The notes under the pieces are model-generated. The model ran no database searches and was not told where the DNA came from. It saw nothing but the letters and a program-made list of their open reading frames with translations. Both the position numbers and the translations under genes were made by a program. From an uncultured Clostridia bacterium (GTDB taxonomy: Bacteria; Bacillota; Clostridia; Christensenellales; Borkfalkiaceae): 30,523 nucleotides of DNA. The stretch spans positions 1-30,523 of the forward strand of contig CALDOZ010000020.1 in assembly GCA_937912025.1 (NCBI GenBank). Direction: 5' to 3'. Below, piece by piece: positions 20,091-27,696 of the stretch; the stretch's first letter is position 1; every line of letters starts with the position of its first letter.

Positions 20091-20861
20091 ATGGCTAATC
20101 ATAGTGTAGTTATACTTCAAGATAACGCCGTTGCAATAGAAGAACTTGCAAAGGCCGTGGGAGAGATAGAAGGTTTTACCGTTGCAGGTAGTTCAGTTGA
20201 CGGCGAGCAAGGCATAGAAATTATTAAAAGAACTAAGCCTGAGTTTGTCGTGCTTGGTTTAATTTTACAAACTCTTGACGGGTTTGCGGTTTTATCAAAA
20301 CTCAAAGAAGAAAAAATTGAAGTTAAAGCGTTGGTCGTTAGTTCTTTTACGCGTGATAGCGTTGTAAGGCGCGCTTTGAGCGAAGGGGCTATATATTATA
20401 TGGTAAAGCCGTACAAGACGGAAGTTTTAAAAGCAAGGCTAATTGAACTTACTGAAGATTTAACTAGTGATAAAAAGCAAACGGAAGATAACGTTGTTAC
20501 TACATACAAGAAAAACACGCTCGATGAAAAGATAAGTAAAATTTTTATATCGGTAGGAATTCCACCGCACATCAAAGGCTACTACTATTTGCGTGAAGGT
20601 GTTAAAATGGCAGTTAATAATCCCGAAGTTATAAATAACATAACTAAGCAGTTGTATCCTAAAATAGGTGAAAAATATTCAACAACGGCGTCTAAAGTTG
20701 AAAGGGCAATACGTCACGCCATAGAAGTTGCGTGGAATAGAGGTAGAATTGAAGTTATAAATTCAATGCTTGGAATTCGCGCTTACATAGGAAACGAAAA
20801 GCCAACTAACGGCGAGTTTATAGCCCTTATTGCCGACAAAATGCTTTTAGACGGCGCTTAA
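20091..20861 (+). CDS. spo0A: Spo0A-family sporulation regulator with degenerate receiver domain
   Basis: A 256-residue response-regulator-like protein. The C-terminal ~110 residues are a well-kept Spo0A effector domain: VGIPPHIKGYYYLREG, ITKQLYPKIGEKYSTTASKV, ERAIRHAIEVAWNRG (the 0A-box recognition region) and KPTNGEFIALIADK. The N-terminal ~125 residues keep the receiver fold but lack its chemistry. Compared by eye with B. subtilis Spo0A, the phosphoacceptor Asp (D55) is Gly56 (VVLGLILQTLDG), the Met-Pro after it is Leu-Gln, and one of the two pocket acids is Gln10 (Q10-D11). The switch Thr is Ser85; the Lys (K106 in VKPY) is kept. The protein therefore probably cannot be phosphorylated in the usual way and may be constitutive, ligand-gated or controlled by amount. 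AAGGAG precedes the ATG. Single gene; spoIVB is not adjacent. It may be the only Spo0A or a second paralogue. Confidence 0.88.
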   Translation: MANHSVVILQDNAVAIEELAKAVGEIEGFTVAGSSVDGEQGIEIIKRTKPEFVVLGLILQTLDGFAVLSKLKEEKIEVKALVVSSFTRDSVVRRALSEGAIYYMVKPYKTEVLKARLIELTEDLTSDKKQTEDNVVTTYKKNTLDEKISKIFISVGIPPHIKGYYYLREGVKMAVNNPEVINNITKQLYPKIGEKYSTTASKVERAIRHAIEVAWNRGRIEVINSMLGIRAYIGNEKPTNGEFIALIADKMLLDGA

Positions 20862-20905
20862 ACTAAAAAAAATACAAAAAATATAAAAAAATATTAAAAA
20901 AAGTG

Positions 20906-20934
20906 TTTACAAAATTAACATCTGTGATTATAAT
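20906..20934 (+). promoter_or_regulatory. Sigma-A promoter of the acidic zinc-ribbon gene
   Basis: TTTACA (20906-20911), 17 nt, TATAAT (20929-20934); near consensus. The leader contains AAAGGAG before the ATG at 20965. Confidence 0.85.
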
Positions 20935-20964
20935 AACAAGGCAATCTATAAAGGAGTAAATTAA

Positions 20965-21528
20965 ATGCCTAATTATATTTTATGTCCCAGATGTGAACTT
21001 AATTATATTTTAGAGGGTGAAGAATACTGCGCCGTATGTAAAGCGGAACTTAAAATCGGTCCTAAACTTATGTTTAACGCAAGTGACGACGATGGAACTG
21101 ATAAAGTGCTTTGTCCTATTTGTAAAACAAGATATATTGATAACGATGAAGACGAAATTTGCGATTACTGTCGCACGCATCATCTTGATAAAAGCGATAT
21201 TTCGCCTGACGATACCGGCGATGGTGACGACGATAGTTGGAGACAGTTCCTTGACGACGACGAAAAAGACGAAATTTCTAACAAGGGCGATGACGATGAA
21301 GAGAATTTATTGTTATCTCAAATTGAAGAAGAAGAAAAAATTGACGATGACGATGATTTTGACGACGACGAAGACGAGTTTGTTGACTCTTCTGACGATG
21401 ACGATGATTTCGACTACGTTATAAACGACGCCGATTTTGAAGATTACGACGAAGACGACGAAGACGATGATGATGACGATGATGACGATGACGACGAAGA
21501 AGTTTCTAGTAAGCGTTCAAAAAAATAA
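20965..21528 (+). CDS. Double zinc-ribbon protein with long acidic tail
   Basis: A 187-residue protein of unknown function. Two four-Cys zinc ribbons are visible: C7/C10 with C22/C25, and C50/C53 with C66/C69. Residues about 75-180 are almost entirely Asp/Glu with occasional aromatics, ending in a basic tail (KRSKK). The acidic tail recalls the RNA polymerase delta subunit (RpoE) of Firmicutes, but the N-terminal domain is unrelated. A nucleic-acid mimic or a polymerase/chaperone-associated protein is possible. A strong promoter suggests high expression. The Asp codons form GAT/GAC arrays, so a microsatellite-like DNA tract (about 21340-21505) lies here. No terminator is seen after it. Confidence 0.82.
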   Translation: MPNYILCPRCELNYILEGEEYCAVCKAELKIGPKLMFNASDDDGTDKVLCPICKTRYIDNDEDEICDYCRTHHLDKSDISPDDTGDGDDDSWRQFLDDDEKDEISNKGDDDEENLLLSQIEEEEKIDDDDDFDDDEDEFVDSSDDDDDFDYVINDADFEDYDEDDEDDDDDDDDDDDEEVSSKRSKK

Positions 21529-21594
21529 AAGTCAGTTTAATTAATATTTACCGCGCGACGTTTTAAAAATTAGTAAAATGTCAACAATAAAGAT

Positions 21595-21834
21595 ATGATA
21601 AAATCTTCTTTAAACATTGACGGTACTAAAGAAAAGGTCAAAAAATATTTTAATAAAAACGTAGAAGTTAAGGTAAATCTTGGTAGAAATAAATTCGTTA
21701 GATATGAAGGCGTTGTAACGCACGTTTACCCGGCTCTATTTACCGTTACACCTAAAAGCGAGTTTAACGGAAAAACGAGTTTTTCTTATTCGGAATACCT
21801 TTGCGGAATGGTAGACTTAAAGTTAATAAACTAA
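21595..21834 (+). CDS. veg: Veg family protein
   Basis: A 79-residue protein matching B. subtilis Veg (86 residues) in layout: a central GRNKFVRYEGVV strand pair, then YPALFTVTP and the C-terminal FSYSEYLCGMVDLKL (Veg: SYSYADILTETVELTF). Veg is a small conserved Firmicutes protein linked to biofilm-gene control and germination in Bacillus. Its place two genes before ispE fits the veg-ispE neighbourhood in Bacillus. There is no clear Shine-Dalgarno before the ATG (AAAGAT only) and no other start is better. Confidence 0.85.
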   Translation: MIKSSLNIDGTKEKVKKYFNKNVEVKVNLGRNKFVRYEGVVTHVYPALFTVTPKSEFNGKTSFSYSEYLCGMVDLKLIN

Positions 21835-21837
21835 AAA

Positions 21838-21874
21838 AGCGTAGTGATTGTTAAAGTCACTACGCTAATTTTTT
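21838..21874 (+). terminator. Terminator of veg
   Basis: AGCGTAGTGA (21838-21847) pairs perfectly with TCACTACGCT (21857-21866), loop of 9 nt, then AA and six Ts. Confidence 0.9.
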
Positions 21875-21901
21875 AACTAAAAAGATTAAATAAAAAAATA
21901 A

Positions 21902-21932
21902 GTCATACCGTAATAACCGTTTGCATAATAAT
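21902..21932 (+). promoter_or_regulatory. Candidate sigma-E promoter of the SPOCS/LysM gene
   Basis: GTCATA (21902-21907) and CATAATAAT (21924-21932) are spaced as for sigma-E sites (GTCATA-type -35, CATACAAT-type -10) and lie about 30 nt before the start. Mother-cell expression would suit a coat/cortex morphogenetic protein. Confidence 0.5.
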
Positions 21933-21961
21933 AACTAACTGAAAAAAGCGAGGTTAAAATT

Positions 21962-23440
21962 ATGTTAAACAACAATATCGAGACGTATAACGAGCATACG
22001 TTTAAAAATTCTAACGTTATAGAGTGTAAAATTCCACTTTCCGAAGAGTCAATTTCAAAAGTCGTTTCCGCGTGTTCTATGGCGGTAATAAATAAAAGCG
22101 AGTGTCAAGATGGTTATTTAAGTTACAGCGGAAAGGCAATTTTTACCGTTTTATATGAAGAAGACGGTTCTTTAAAAAAGAGTGAATGCGGTGTGGAATT
22201 TAGTTATAAAACTGAAGTTAAAAACCTTAAAAACGGGGCTATAGTTTGTTTAAACGTAAAAACGGGTGGGGAAAAGTTATCGTTTTTAAACGGTATAGCG
22301 TCCATTAGCGCCACGCTTACCGTATGTGGCGAGTTTGCTAATAAATCGGTGACTGAAGTTGCTAGTATTGAAGACGGGTTTTTAACCAAAAAGTACGATA
22401 TGGAAAGTTTAAACGAAGTGTGTTTTTTACAAAAAAGTATAAGCGTTGAAGACGAGTTTGAACTTGAATATTGCGTTAAAGATATTTTATGCCACGATGA
22501 AAAAATAATAGTTAGTGGCGTTGAAGCGGGTATAGGCGTTGTAAACGTTAGTGGAGAAGTTGAAGTTACCGCGTACGCGTCTATGCTTGACGGGGTCGAC
22601 GTTTGTAAAATACGAAAAACTATTCCTTTTAACGCCGAACTTGAATGCGCCGACGTTTATCCAAACTGTTACGTTACCCAAAATTTTAGTAACGTTCAGG
22701 CAGTTATAAAAGCGTACGTTGACGAAGGTAAAAACAAAAGCAATTTTTCTATTGAGTGTATTGCTGTGGTTAATTGTAAAGTATTTGAAAACGTTTCTTA
22801 CTCAGTTGTAAGTGATGCGTATTCTCTTGAAAACGAGTTAAATGTCGTTAAAGAAGACGTTGTTTTTAACAAATTTTTATCGTATTCTAAGCGCGAACAT
22901 AAAATTAGTGGCGAGATTATTGGAGAAATATCAAAAAACGATAGACTTATTTGCGTTTCGGGTGTTAAAATAGAAAACGACGAGTATGAAATAACTGACG
23001 GCGCTTTGGTTGTTAGCGGTTTAGTAAACGCCGTTGCCGTATATAAGGGCGACGACGGTATAAAATACGCTCAACTTAATTGTCCGTATAACGTGTCGCT
23101 ATCTTTAAACGGAAATTGCGTTTCAGACGTAAACGTTGAAGTTAGTTGTTTAGACGTTCGCTTAATACCGTCTGGTTTTTCTTATTCATACGCGTTAACC
23201 GTGTGCTATGGCGAAACGCTCAAAGCAAGCGAACAAGTAGTAAAAAGCATAGAAAAAGGCGCTCAAATACAAAAGAACGATTGCGCAATTAGCGTTTTAA
23301 TTGCCAAAAAAGGCGAAACGCTTTGGGACGTATCAAAACGCCTTGGCGCTAATGAAGACGAAATTTTAAAGTATAACGATATTGAGTTTCCTCTATGTGG
23401 CGACGAGAGAATAGTAATATTTAGAGAAGATAAAAATTAA
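21962..23440 (+). CDS. SPOCS (DUF3794) and LysM protein, SipL/SpoVID-type spore morphogenetic factor
   Basis: A 492-residue predicted mother-cell protein. SPOCS-type beta-rich modules cover most of it: the N-terminal repeat around IPLSEESISKVVSACSMAVI to GKAIFTVLYEEDG, and further copies to about residue 430. A LysM motif closes it at about 444-490 (AKKGETLWDVSKRLGANEDE, then ILKYNDI). SPOCS plus C-terminal LysM is the plan of C. difficile SipL, which ties the basal coat to SpoIVA. There is no signal peptide, consistent with action on the forespore surface from the mother-cell cytoplasm. GAGGT lies before the ATG; ispE follows after 20 nt. SipL-like function is inferred from architecture and the adjoining sporulation genes. 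Confidence 0.85.
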   Translation: MLNNNIETYNEHTFKNSNVIECKIPLSEESISKVVSACSMAVINKSECQDGYLSYSGKAIFTVLYEEDGSLKKSECGVEFSYKTEVKNLKNGAIVCLNVKTGGEKLSFLNGIASISATLTVCGEFANKSVTEVASIEDGFLTKKYDMESLNEVCFLQKSISVEDEFELEYCVKDILCHDEKIIVSGVEAGIGVVNVSGEVEVTAYASMLDGVDVCKIRKTIPFNAELECADVYPNCYVTQNFSNVQAVIKAYVDEGKNKSNFSIECIAVVNCKVFENVSYSVVSDAYSLENELNVVKEDVVFNKFLSYSKREHKISGEIIGEISKNDRLICVSGVKIENDEYEITDGALVVSGLVNAVAVYKGDDGIKYAQLNCPYNVSLSLNGNCVSDVNVEVSCLDVRLIPSGFSYSYALTVCYGETLKASEQVVKSIEKGAQIQKNDCAISVLIAKKGETLWDVSKRLGANEDEILKYNDIEFPLCGDERIVIFREDKN

Positions 23441-23460
23441 CTAAAAGCAAAGGAGAAGTC

Positions 23461-24372
23461 ATGAAATCTGTTACCGTAAAAGCGTATGGAAAAATAAATA
23501 TTTCGCTTAACGTTTTAGGCGCGGAAAACGGCTATCACAATTTAGATAGCATCGTAGTTACCGTTGATAAGTACGACAAAGTTACCGTAACTAAGCGTAA
23601 AGACGATAAAATTTTATTAAACCTTTACGGCGAATACGGTAACAAGCCTTTCATACAAGAAAAATACAACGCTTACAAAGCGGCAAAGATGTTCAAAGAA
23701 AAGTTTAATACTACGGGCGTTACCGTTGATATTGAAAGAAATATTCCAGAAGGTAGCGGAATGGGTGGTTCGTCCGCCGATATAGCAGGCGTTTTAAAGG
23801 CAATGCAAAAACTATTTAAAATAACTGACGACGTTAAAGATATTGCCGACGCTTTAGGTAGTGATTCCGGTTATTTACTTAGCGGTGGTTTTGCAAGGCT
23901 TACTTCTCGTGGAGAAGTAGTTGAAAAGTTAAATATAAATTGGAAACCGTATTTTATAGTAATTTACTCTAAAAGCGGTGTAAATACCGCCGAATGCTTT
24001 AAAGAGTTCGATTTAGGAAATTATAACGGGTTAGTTTGTAATAACGACGAAGTAATTAACTGTTTACGCCAAAAAGACGTGTCGTTACTAAAAGGCAAAA
24101 CGGCAAACGCCTTAACTAAGCCTGCAATCAAGTTAAACGAAGAAGTTAATAGTAATTTATCCGCTCTTTTAGATTTATCTCCCGACGTTTGTGATATGAC
24201 GGGTAGCGGTTCTACCGTTTTTTCAATGTACGATAGTTACGAAATGGTTACTTGGGCTTATTCTAAACTTAAAAATAAGTACGGCAAACGCGTTGAAATG
24301 TTAGACGTTTATAACCCTGATTACAAATCGCCGTTAAAAGGTTTTTTTGAAAGATTTTTAAATCTAGATTAA
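23461..24372 (+). CDS. ispE: 4-diphosphocytidyl-2-C-methyl-D-erythritol kinase
   Basis: GHMP kinase of the MEP pathway that phosphorylates CDP-ME. 303 residues. The N-terminal AYGKINISLNVLG with K11 and NGYHNLDSI match the substrate-side motif. The ATP loop is PEGSGMGGSSADIAGV (about 96-111); the catalytic Asp is probably D135 in GSDSGYLLSGG, where most IspE have ADVPF-x-x-x-GG, so this region is somewhat divergent. The C-terminal motif is DMTGSGSTVFSMYD. AAAGGAG precedes the ATG. It sits between sipL-like and spoIIR, so it may be partly driven by sporulation read-through as well as needed in growth. Confidence 0.92.
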   Translation: MKSVTVKAYGKINISLNVLGAENGYHNLDSIVVTVDKYDKVTVTKRKDDKILLNLYGEYGNKPFIQEKYNAYKAAKMFKEKFNTTGVTVDIERNIPEGSGMGGSSADIAGVLKAMQKLFKITDDVKDIADALGSDSGYLLSGGFARLTSRGEVVEKLNINWKPYFIVIYSKSGVNTAECFKEFDLGNYNGLVCNNDEVINCLRQKDVSLLKGKTANALTKPAIKLNEEVNSNLSALLDLSPDVCDMTGSGSTVFSMYDSYEMVTWAYSKLKNKYGKRVEMLDVYNPDYKSPLKGFFERFLNLD

Positions 24373-24403
24373 AAAACAACAATAAAAAACTTAAAAACTG
24401 AAT

Positions 24404-24492
24404 AAAAATCCTCGTTACGTCAATAATTGACTTGTACGCTAATTGCGTATAACGGCGTTTAGCCAAAATTATTAGTAACGGGGACTTTTTTT
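24404..24492 (+). promoter_or_regulatory. Structured leader of spoIIR with T tract and buried ribosome site
   Basis: Paired arms enclose the leader. A-run/TCC with GGGA/T-run, CGTTAC (24413-24418) with GTAACG (24475-24480), and AATAATT (24422-24428) with AATTATT (24467-24473), with small internal loops. Inside are a hairpin TACGC/GCGTA (24435-24449) and a short GGC/GCC one. The right arm contains GGGGA, the only ribosome site for spoIIR (8 nt before ATG), and ends in seven Ts (24486-24492) touching the start codon. It can act as a terminator after ispE, a translational lock, or both. Confidence 0.6.
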
Positions 24493-25017
24493 ATGAAAAA
24501 AACGGGTATAACTTTAATTTTGATAGCAATAATAATGGTAATAATAGCGGTGGGGACAAACACCACTTCAACTAATAACGAATATCTTCGCATACATATA
24601 AGAGCAAACTCAAATAGCGAATACGACCAAAGCGTAAAAATGGATATAAAAGACGTAGTCGTTAATTATTTAACCCCTTTAGTTGCGGAGTGCGACAGCA
24701 AAAGCAAAGCCATTTCTATGCTAAATAACGAGCAAAAAAACCTTGAAAAAGTTATTGATAACGAACTTAAATTAAGGGGATATTCTTATAAAAGTAAAGT
24801 TAAAATTGCAAACGAAAAATTTCCCGTACGCGTTTATGAAAACGTAACGCTAGGTGAAGGATTTTACGATGCCGTTATAGTTGAACTTGGAAATGCTGAA
24901 GGGGATAATTGGTGGTGCGTAGTATATCCGCCGTTATGTTTTACAAGTGGTGAAAACGGTATTGAGTACAAATCTAAAATAATGGAAATTATTGAAAAGT
25001 TTTTCAAAAACAATTAG
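24493..25017 (+). CDS. spoIIR: Stage II sporulation protein R
   Basis: Forespore-made signal that crosses to the septum and triggers SpoIIGA to process pro-sigma-E in the mother cell. 174 residues with an N-terminal membrane/secretion segment (ITLILIAIIMVIIAVGT). The family core follows: YLRIHIRANSNSEYDQSVK and GDNWWCVVYPPLCF. It is shorter than B. subtilis SpoIIR (224), mainly at the ends. It lies downstream of ispE and upstream of sleB-ypeB. Its leader is strongly folded, which may delay expression until the right stage. Confidence 0.93.
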   Translation: MKKTGITLILIAIIMVIIAVGTNTTSTNNEYLRIHIRANSNSEYDQSVKMDIKDVVVNYLTPLVAECDSKSKAISMLNNEQKNLEKVIDNELKLRGYSYKSKVKIANEKFPVRVYENVTLGEGFYDAVIVELGNAEGDNWWCVVYPPLCFTSGENGIEYKSKIMEIIEKFFKNN

Positions 25018-25048
25018 TAGAATTACTTTTAGTACATAAGGAGGCTAT

Positions 25049-25771
25049 ATGAAAAATTGGTTTAAAAAAGGGATTATCGCCCTTATTTTATCAGTAGTTG
25101 TCGGCGTTGGTACGGCGTTTACCACTCAAGCGTACACAAACTATAACGCCGTTACTGAAGTAGCGATAGTAAATGCTAAAAGTAGTTCTGCAGATATTAA
25201 ATTAGTTCAAAAAAAACTTAAAAACTGGGGATATTATAAAGGCGCGGTAGATGGTATTTACGGCAAACAAACTAAGTCGGCAGTTATACTTTTTCAAAAA
25301 AGGAACGGTTTAGTTGCCGACGGTATCGTTGGTAATAAAACGCTAAAAGCAATGGGTATTTCGTCAAGTCAGTTAAGCGGCGGTTCAAGTTCGTCAAGTA
25401 GTTCGGTTGCAGGGTATTCAAGTTCTGACGTTGCGTTACTTGCAAGGCTTATTTACGCCGAGGCGCGCGGAGAAACTTATAAAGGTCAAGTAGCGGTTGG
25501 CGCAGTTGTGTTAAATAGAGTAAAAAGTTCATCTTTTCCTAATACTATTGCAGGCGTAATATATCAACCGTACGCTTTTACTTGCGTTCAAGACGGTCAA
25601 ATAAATTATTCGCCAAACAGCACGGCGTACGCCGCGGCAAAAGATGCTATGAACGGTTGGGATCCGTCGTACGGAAGTTTATACTATTACAATCCAAGAA
25701 TTGCAACGAGTAGTTGGATTTTTTCCCGTCCAACGAAAGTAACGATAGGCAATCACGTTTTTGCATCGTAA
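25049..25771 (+). CDS. sleB: Spore cortex-lytic enzyme
   Basis: Germination-specific cortex lytic transglycosylase, 240 residues. Signal peptide 1-28 (cut after TQA). Peptidoglycan-binding domain about 44-105 (IKLVQKKLKNWGYYKGAVDG, IYGKQTKSAV, DGIVGNKTLKAMG). A Ser-rich linker (110-122) leads to the Hydrolase_2 domain 123-240: LARLIYAEARGETYKGQVAV with the likely catalytic E138, VVLNRVKSSSFPNTIAGVIY, and a YYYNP region. GGAGG precedes the ATG. It is paired with ypeB (9-nt gap), the obligatory partner for SleB incorporation and stability in spores. Confidence 0.95.
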   Translation: MKNWFKKGIIALILSVVVGVGTAFTTQAYTNYNAVTEVAIVNAKSSSADIKLVQKKLKNWGYYKGAVDGIYGKQTKSAVILFQKRNGLVADGIVGNKTLKAMGISSSQLSGGSSSSSSSVAGYSSSDVALLARLIYAEARGETYKGQVAVGAVVLNRVKSSSFPNTIAGVIYQPYAFTCVQDGQINYSPNSTAYAAAKDAMNGWDPSYGSLYYYNPRIATSSWIFSRPTKVTIGNHVFAS

Positions 25772-25780
25772 GGAGGGTTT

Positions 25781-27451
25781 ATGAGTAAGAAAAACAGTAA
25801 TAAAAATAGCGCTATAAATAAAACTGAAAATATAGCGAATGATACTAATGCTAATCAAAACGCGTTTATTACCGATGAACACTTAATAAACGAAAACGAG
25901 CGTGAAAGCAAAGCCGAAAATAAAAGACTTGAAAATTTAAAGAGAGATAAACTCAAACAAGAAAAGAAACTTTTAGCAATAAAAACTAAACAAGAACGCC
26001 TTAAAGCGCGCAATCAACAGCGCGTAGATAAGCAAATTATTAAGCAAGAAAAACGCCAAGAAAAGCAACGCCAGAAACAAGAAAAACAAGCCTATAGGCG
26101 TGATAACGGCAAAAATAAGCGTGGGATTGGCGGGTTTGTTACAGCCATCGTATCTCTTGGCGTTAGCGTGCTAGTGCTTGGCGGACTTCTTGCCTACACC
26201 GTGTTTAGTCCGGTAGACGATTATATAAATATGTCGGCAAACGAAGAGCGTAATTTTTACGATTTAGTAGGTTACGTTGATAATATAGACACTAATTTAA
26301 GCAAAGTTTTAGTGTCTAACGACGACGAAAATATTCAAAAAATGTTAGGCGAAGTTAGACTTCAAAGCAATTTAGCGTCTGAAAGTTTGGCAAATTTATC
26401 TCTTCACGACGAAGAAAAATTTTACACCGTTAAGTTTATAAACCAAGTAGGCGATTATTCAAAATATTTAAACAATAAACTTATTAGCGGACAAAGTTTA
26501 AACGAGCAAGACTTAAAAACTCTTAACGAAATGTATAAAATTAACAAAACGCTCAAACAAGAACTTTCTACGCTTGCGTCAAACATTAACGAAGATTTTG
26601 AGTTTAAAAGCATATACGAAGACAAAAAAGACAATTTAATTATTTCAAAATTTATACAGCTTGAAGAGTCTTCAGTTGACTATCCGCATATGATTTACGA
26701 CGGCGCGTTTTCAGACGGCACTGAAAGTAGTAAAGCAAAAGCCTTAGAAGGTTTAAAAGAAATTAAAAAGATAGAAGCCGAAGAAATTTTCAAAAAAGCG
26801 TTTAAGTCGTACGGCGTTAAAAACGTTGAACTTACCGGCGAAACTACCGATAAAGTTATTGAAACTTATAACTTTGACGGTGAACTTTCAGACGGCACTT
26901 TAATTTCTGCAACTATTAGTAAAAAGGGCGGAAAAATAATAAACTTTAATAATTTTAGAGAAGCCGAAGAAGTTAAATATACTCAAAACGACTGTCAAAG
27001 CATAGCGTCTAACTTTATTGAAAGTCTTGGAATTAAAGGAATGAAGGCGGTATGGATGACTGAAGGAACTAGCGTTGACACTTTTAATTTCGCTTACGTT
27101 TTAAACGGCGTTGTTTGCTATCCCGACTTAATTAAGGTAAACGTGTGTCGTGAGAGGGGAATAGTTTGTAGTATGGAAGCAAAATCGTATTACCTTAATC
27201 ATTACGATAGAGAACTGCCAAGCGTAACCACTACTGCAAAAGACGCTCAAAGTAAAGTAAGTAGTAAAATTGACGTTGATACGTCAAGGTTTGCCGTAAT
27301 ACCAAGGCTTAACGGCGCGGAACTTCTAGCGTACGAGTTTACGGGTGAGTATAACGAAGAAACGTACTACGTTTATATCGACGCCGTAACTTTAAAAGAA
27401 GTAGATATTTTTAAAGTTGTAAAAACTACCGAAGGCGATTTACTACTTTAA
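25781..27451 (+). CDS. ypeB: SleB partner protein YpeB with a long charged N-terminal extension
   Basis: Forespore membrane protein that holds and stabilises SleB in the dormant spore. 556 residues, about 100 more than usual (around 450). The extra length is an N-terminal cytoplasmic segment, about 1-115, dominated by Lys, Glu, Gln and Arg (KQEKRQEKQRQKQEKQ), probably coiled coil. A membrane helix follows at about 118-141, then the normal YpeB region and C-terminal PepSY-type repeats (YTQNDCQSIASNFIESLGIK; GAELLAYEFTGEYNEETYYV). GGAGG lies 6 nt before the ATG, supporting the long form. Confidence 0.92.
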   Translation: MSKKNSNKNSAINKTENIANDTNANQNAFITDEHLINENERESKAENKRLENLKRDKLKQEKKLLAIKTKQERLKARNQQRVDKQIIKQEKRQEKQRQKQEKQAYRRDNGKNKRGIGGFVTAIVSLGVSVLVLGGLLAYTVFSPVDDYINMSANEERNFYDLVGYVDNIDTNLSKVLVSNDDENIQKMLGEVRLQSNLASESLANLSLHDEEKFYTVKFINQVGDYSKYLNNKLISGQSLNEQDLKTLNEMYKINKTLKQELSTLASNINEDFEFKSIYEDKKDNLIISKFIQLEESSVDYPHMIYDGAFSDGTESSKAKALEGLKEIKKIEAEEIFKKAFKSYGVKNVELTGETTDKVIETYNFDGELSDGTLISATISKKGGKIINFNNFREAEEVKYTQNDCQSIASNFIESLGIKGMKAVWMTEGTSVDTFNFAYVLNGVVCYPDLIKVNVCRERGIVCSMEAKSYYLNHYDRELPSVTTTAKDAQSKVSSKIDVDTSRFAVIPRLNGAELLAYEFTGEYNEETYYVYIDAVTLKEVDIFKVVKTTEGDLLL

Positions 27452-27467
27452 TAAACTTAATAAAATT

Positions 27468-27513
27468 AAAACGACGTACTAGGTTAAAAAGCCTCGAAAG
27501 TGCGCCGTTTTTT
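27468..27513 (+). terminator. Terminator of sleB-ypeB
   Basis: AAAACG pairs with CGTTTT, CGTAC with GTGCG (one wobble), and AGG with CCT inside; the stem is interrupted by a mismatch but is followed by a six-T run. Confidence 0.75.
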
Positions 27514-27543
27514 ACATAATTTTACTTTTTATTACAAAAACAC

Positions 27544-27568
27544 TCACTTTTAGCGTTATAAAAAGTGA
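27544..27568. repeat. Inverted repeat upstream of the ABC promoter
   Basis: TCACTTTT (27544-27551) is mirrored by AAAAGTGA (27561-27568) across 9 nt. It lies about 40-60 bp upstream of the promoter -35, a possible activator site; it has no T tract in the right place to be a terminator. Confidence 0.5.
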
Positions 27569-27597
27569 ACTTTTTATGAAATTATAGTTAGTTTATT

Positions 27598-27616
27598 CTA
27601 AAATCATTGATTTTAG
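27598..27616. promoter_or_regulatory. Perfect 19-nt palindrome over the ABC transporter -35
   Basis: CTAAAATCA-T-TGATTTTAG, 9-bp perfect arms, overlapping the TTGATT -35. A repressor operator is likely; no regulator gene is adjacent in the window. Confidence 0.6.
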
Positions 27617-27635
27617 CGCCGTTTTGTGATATTAT
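27607..27635 (+). promoter_or_regulatory. Extended -10 promoter of the ABC transporter
   Basis: TTGATT (27607-27612), 17-nt spacer ending TGA, TATTAT (27630-27635). Leader of about 55 nt with AAGGAG before the ATG. Confidence 0.75.
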
Positions 27636-27696
27636 TCAATTCCAAGTTGTACATTTAGTAGTAATTTGTAAAAAATTATTGCGTTAAGGAGCATTT

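Noticed and set aside
21017..21424. 135-codon open frame inside the acidic zinc-ribbon gene
   Set aside because: Out-of-frame shadow of the GAT/GAC array (Met/Thr-rich) with no initiation signal.
21541..21597. Fifth leaderless promoter, before veg
   Set aside because: AACAAT lies 6 nt before the ATG but the only -35 candidate (TTTTAA at 16 nt) is poor, so it was not counted.
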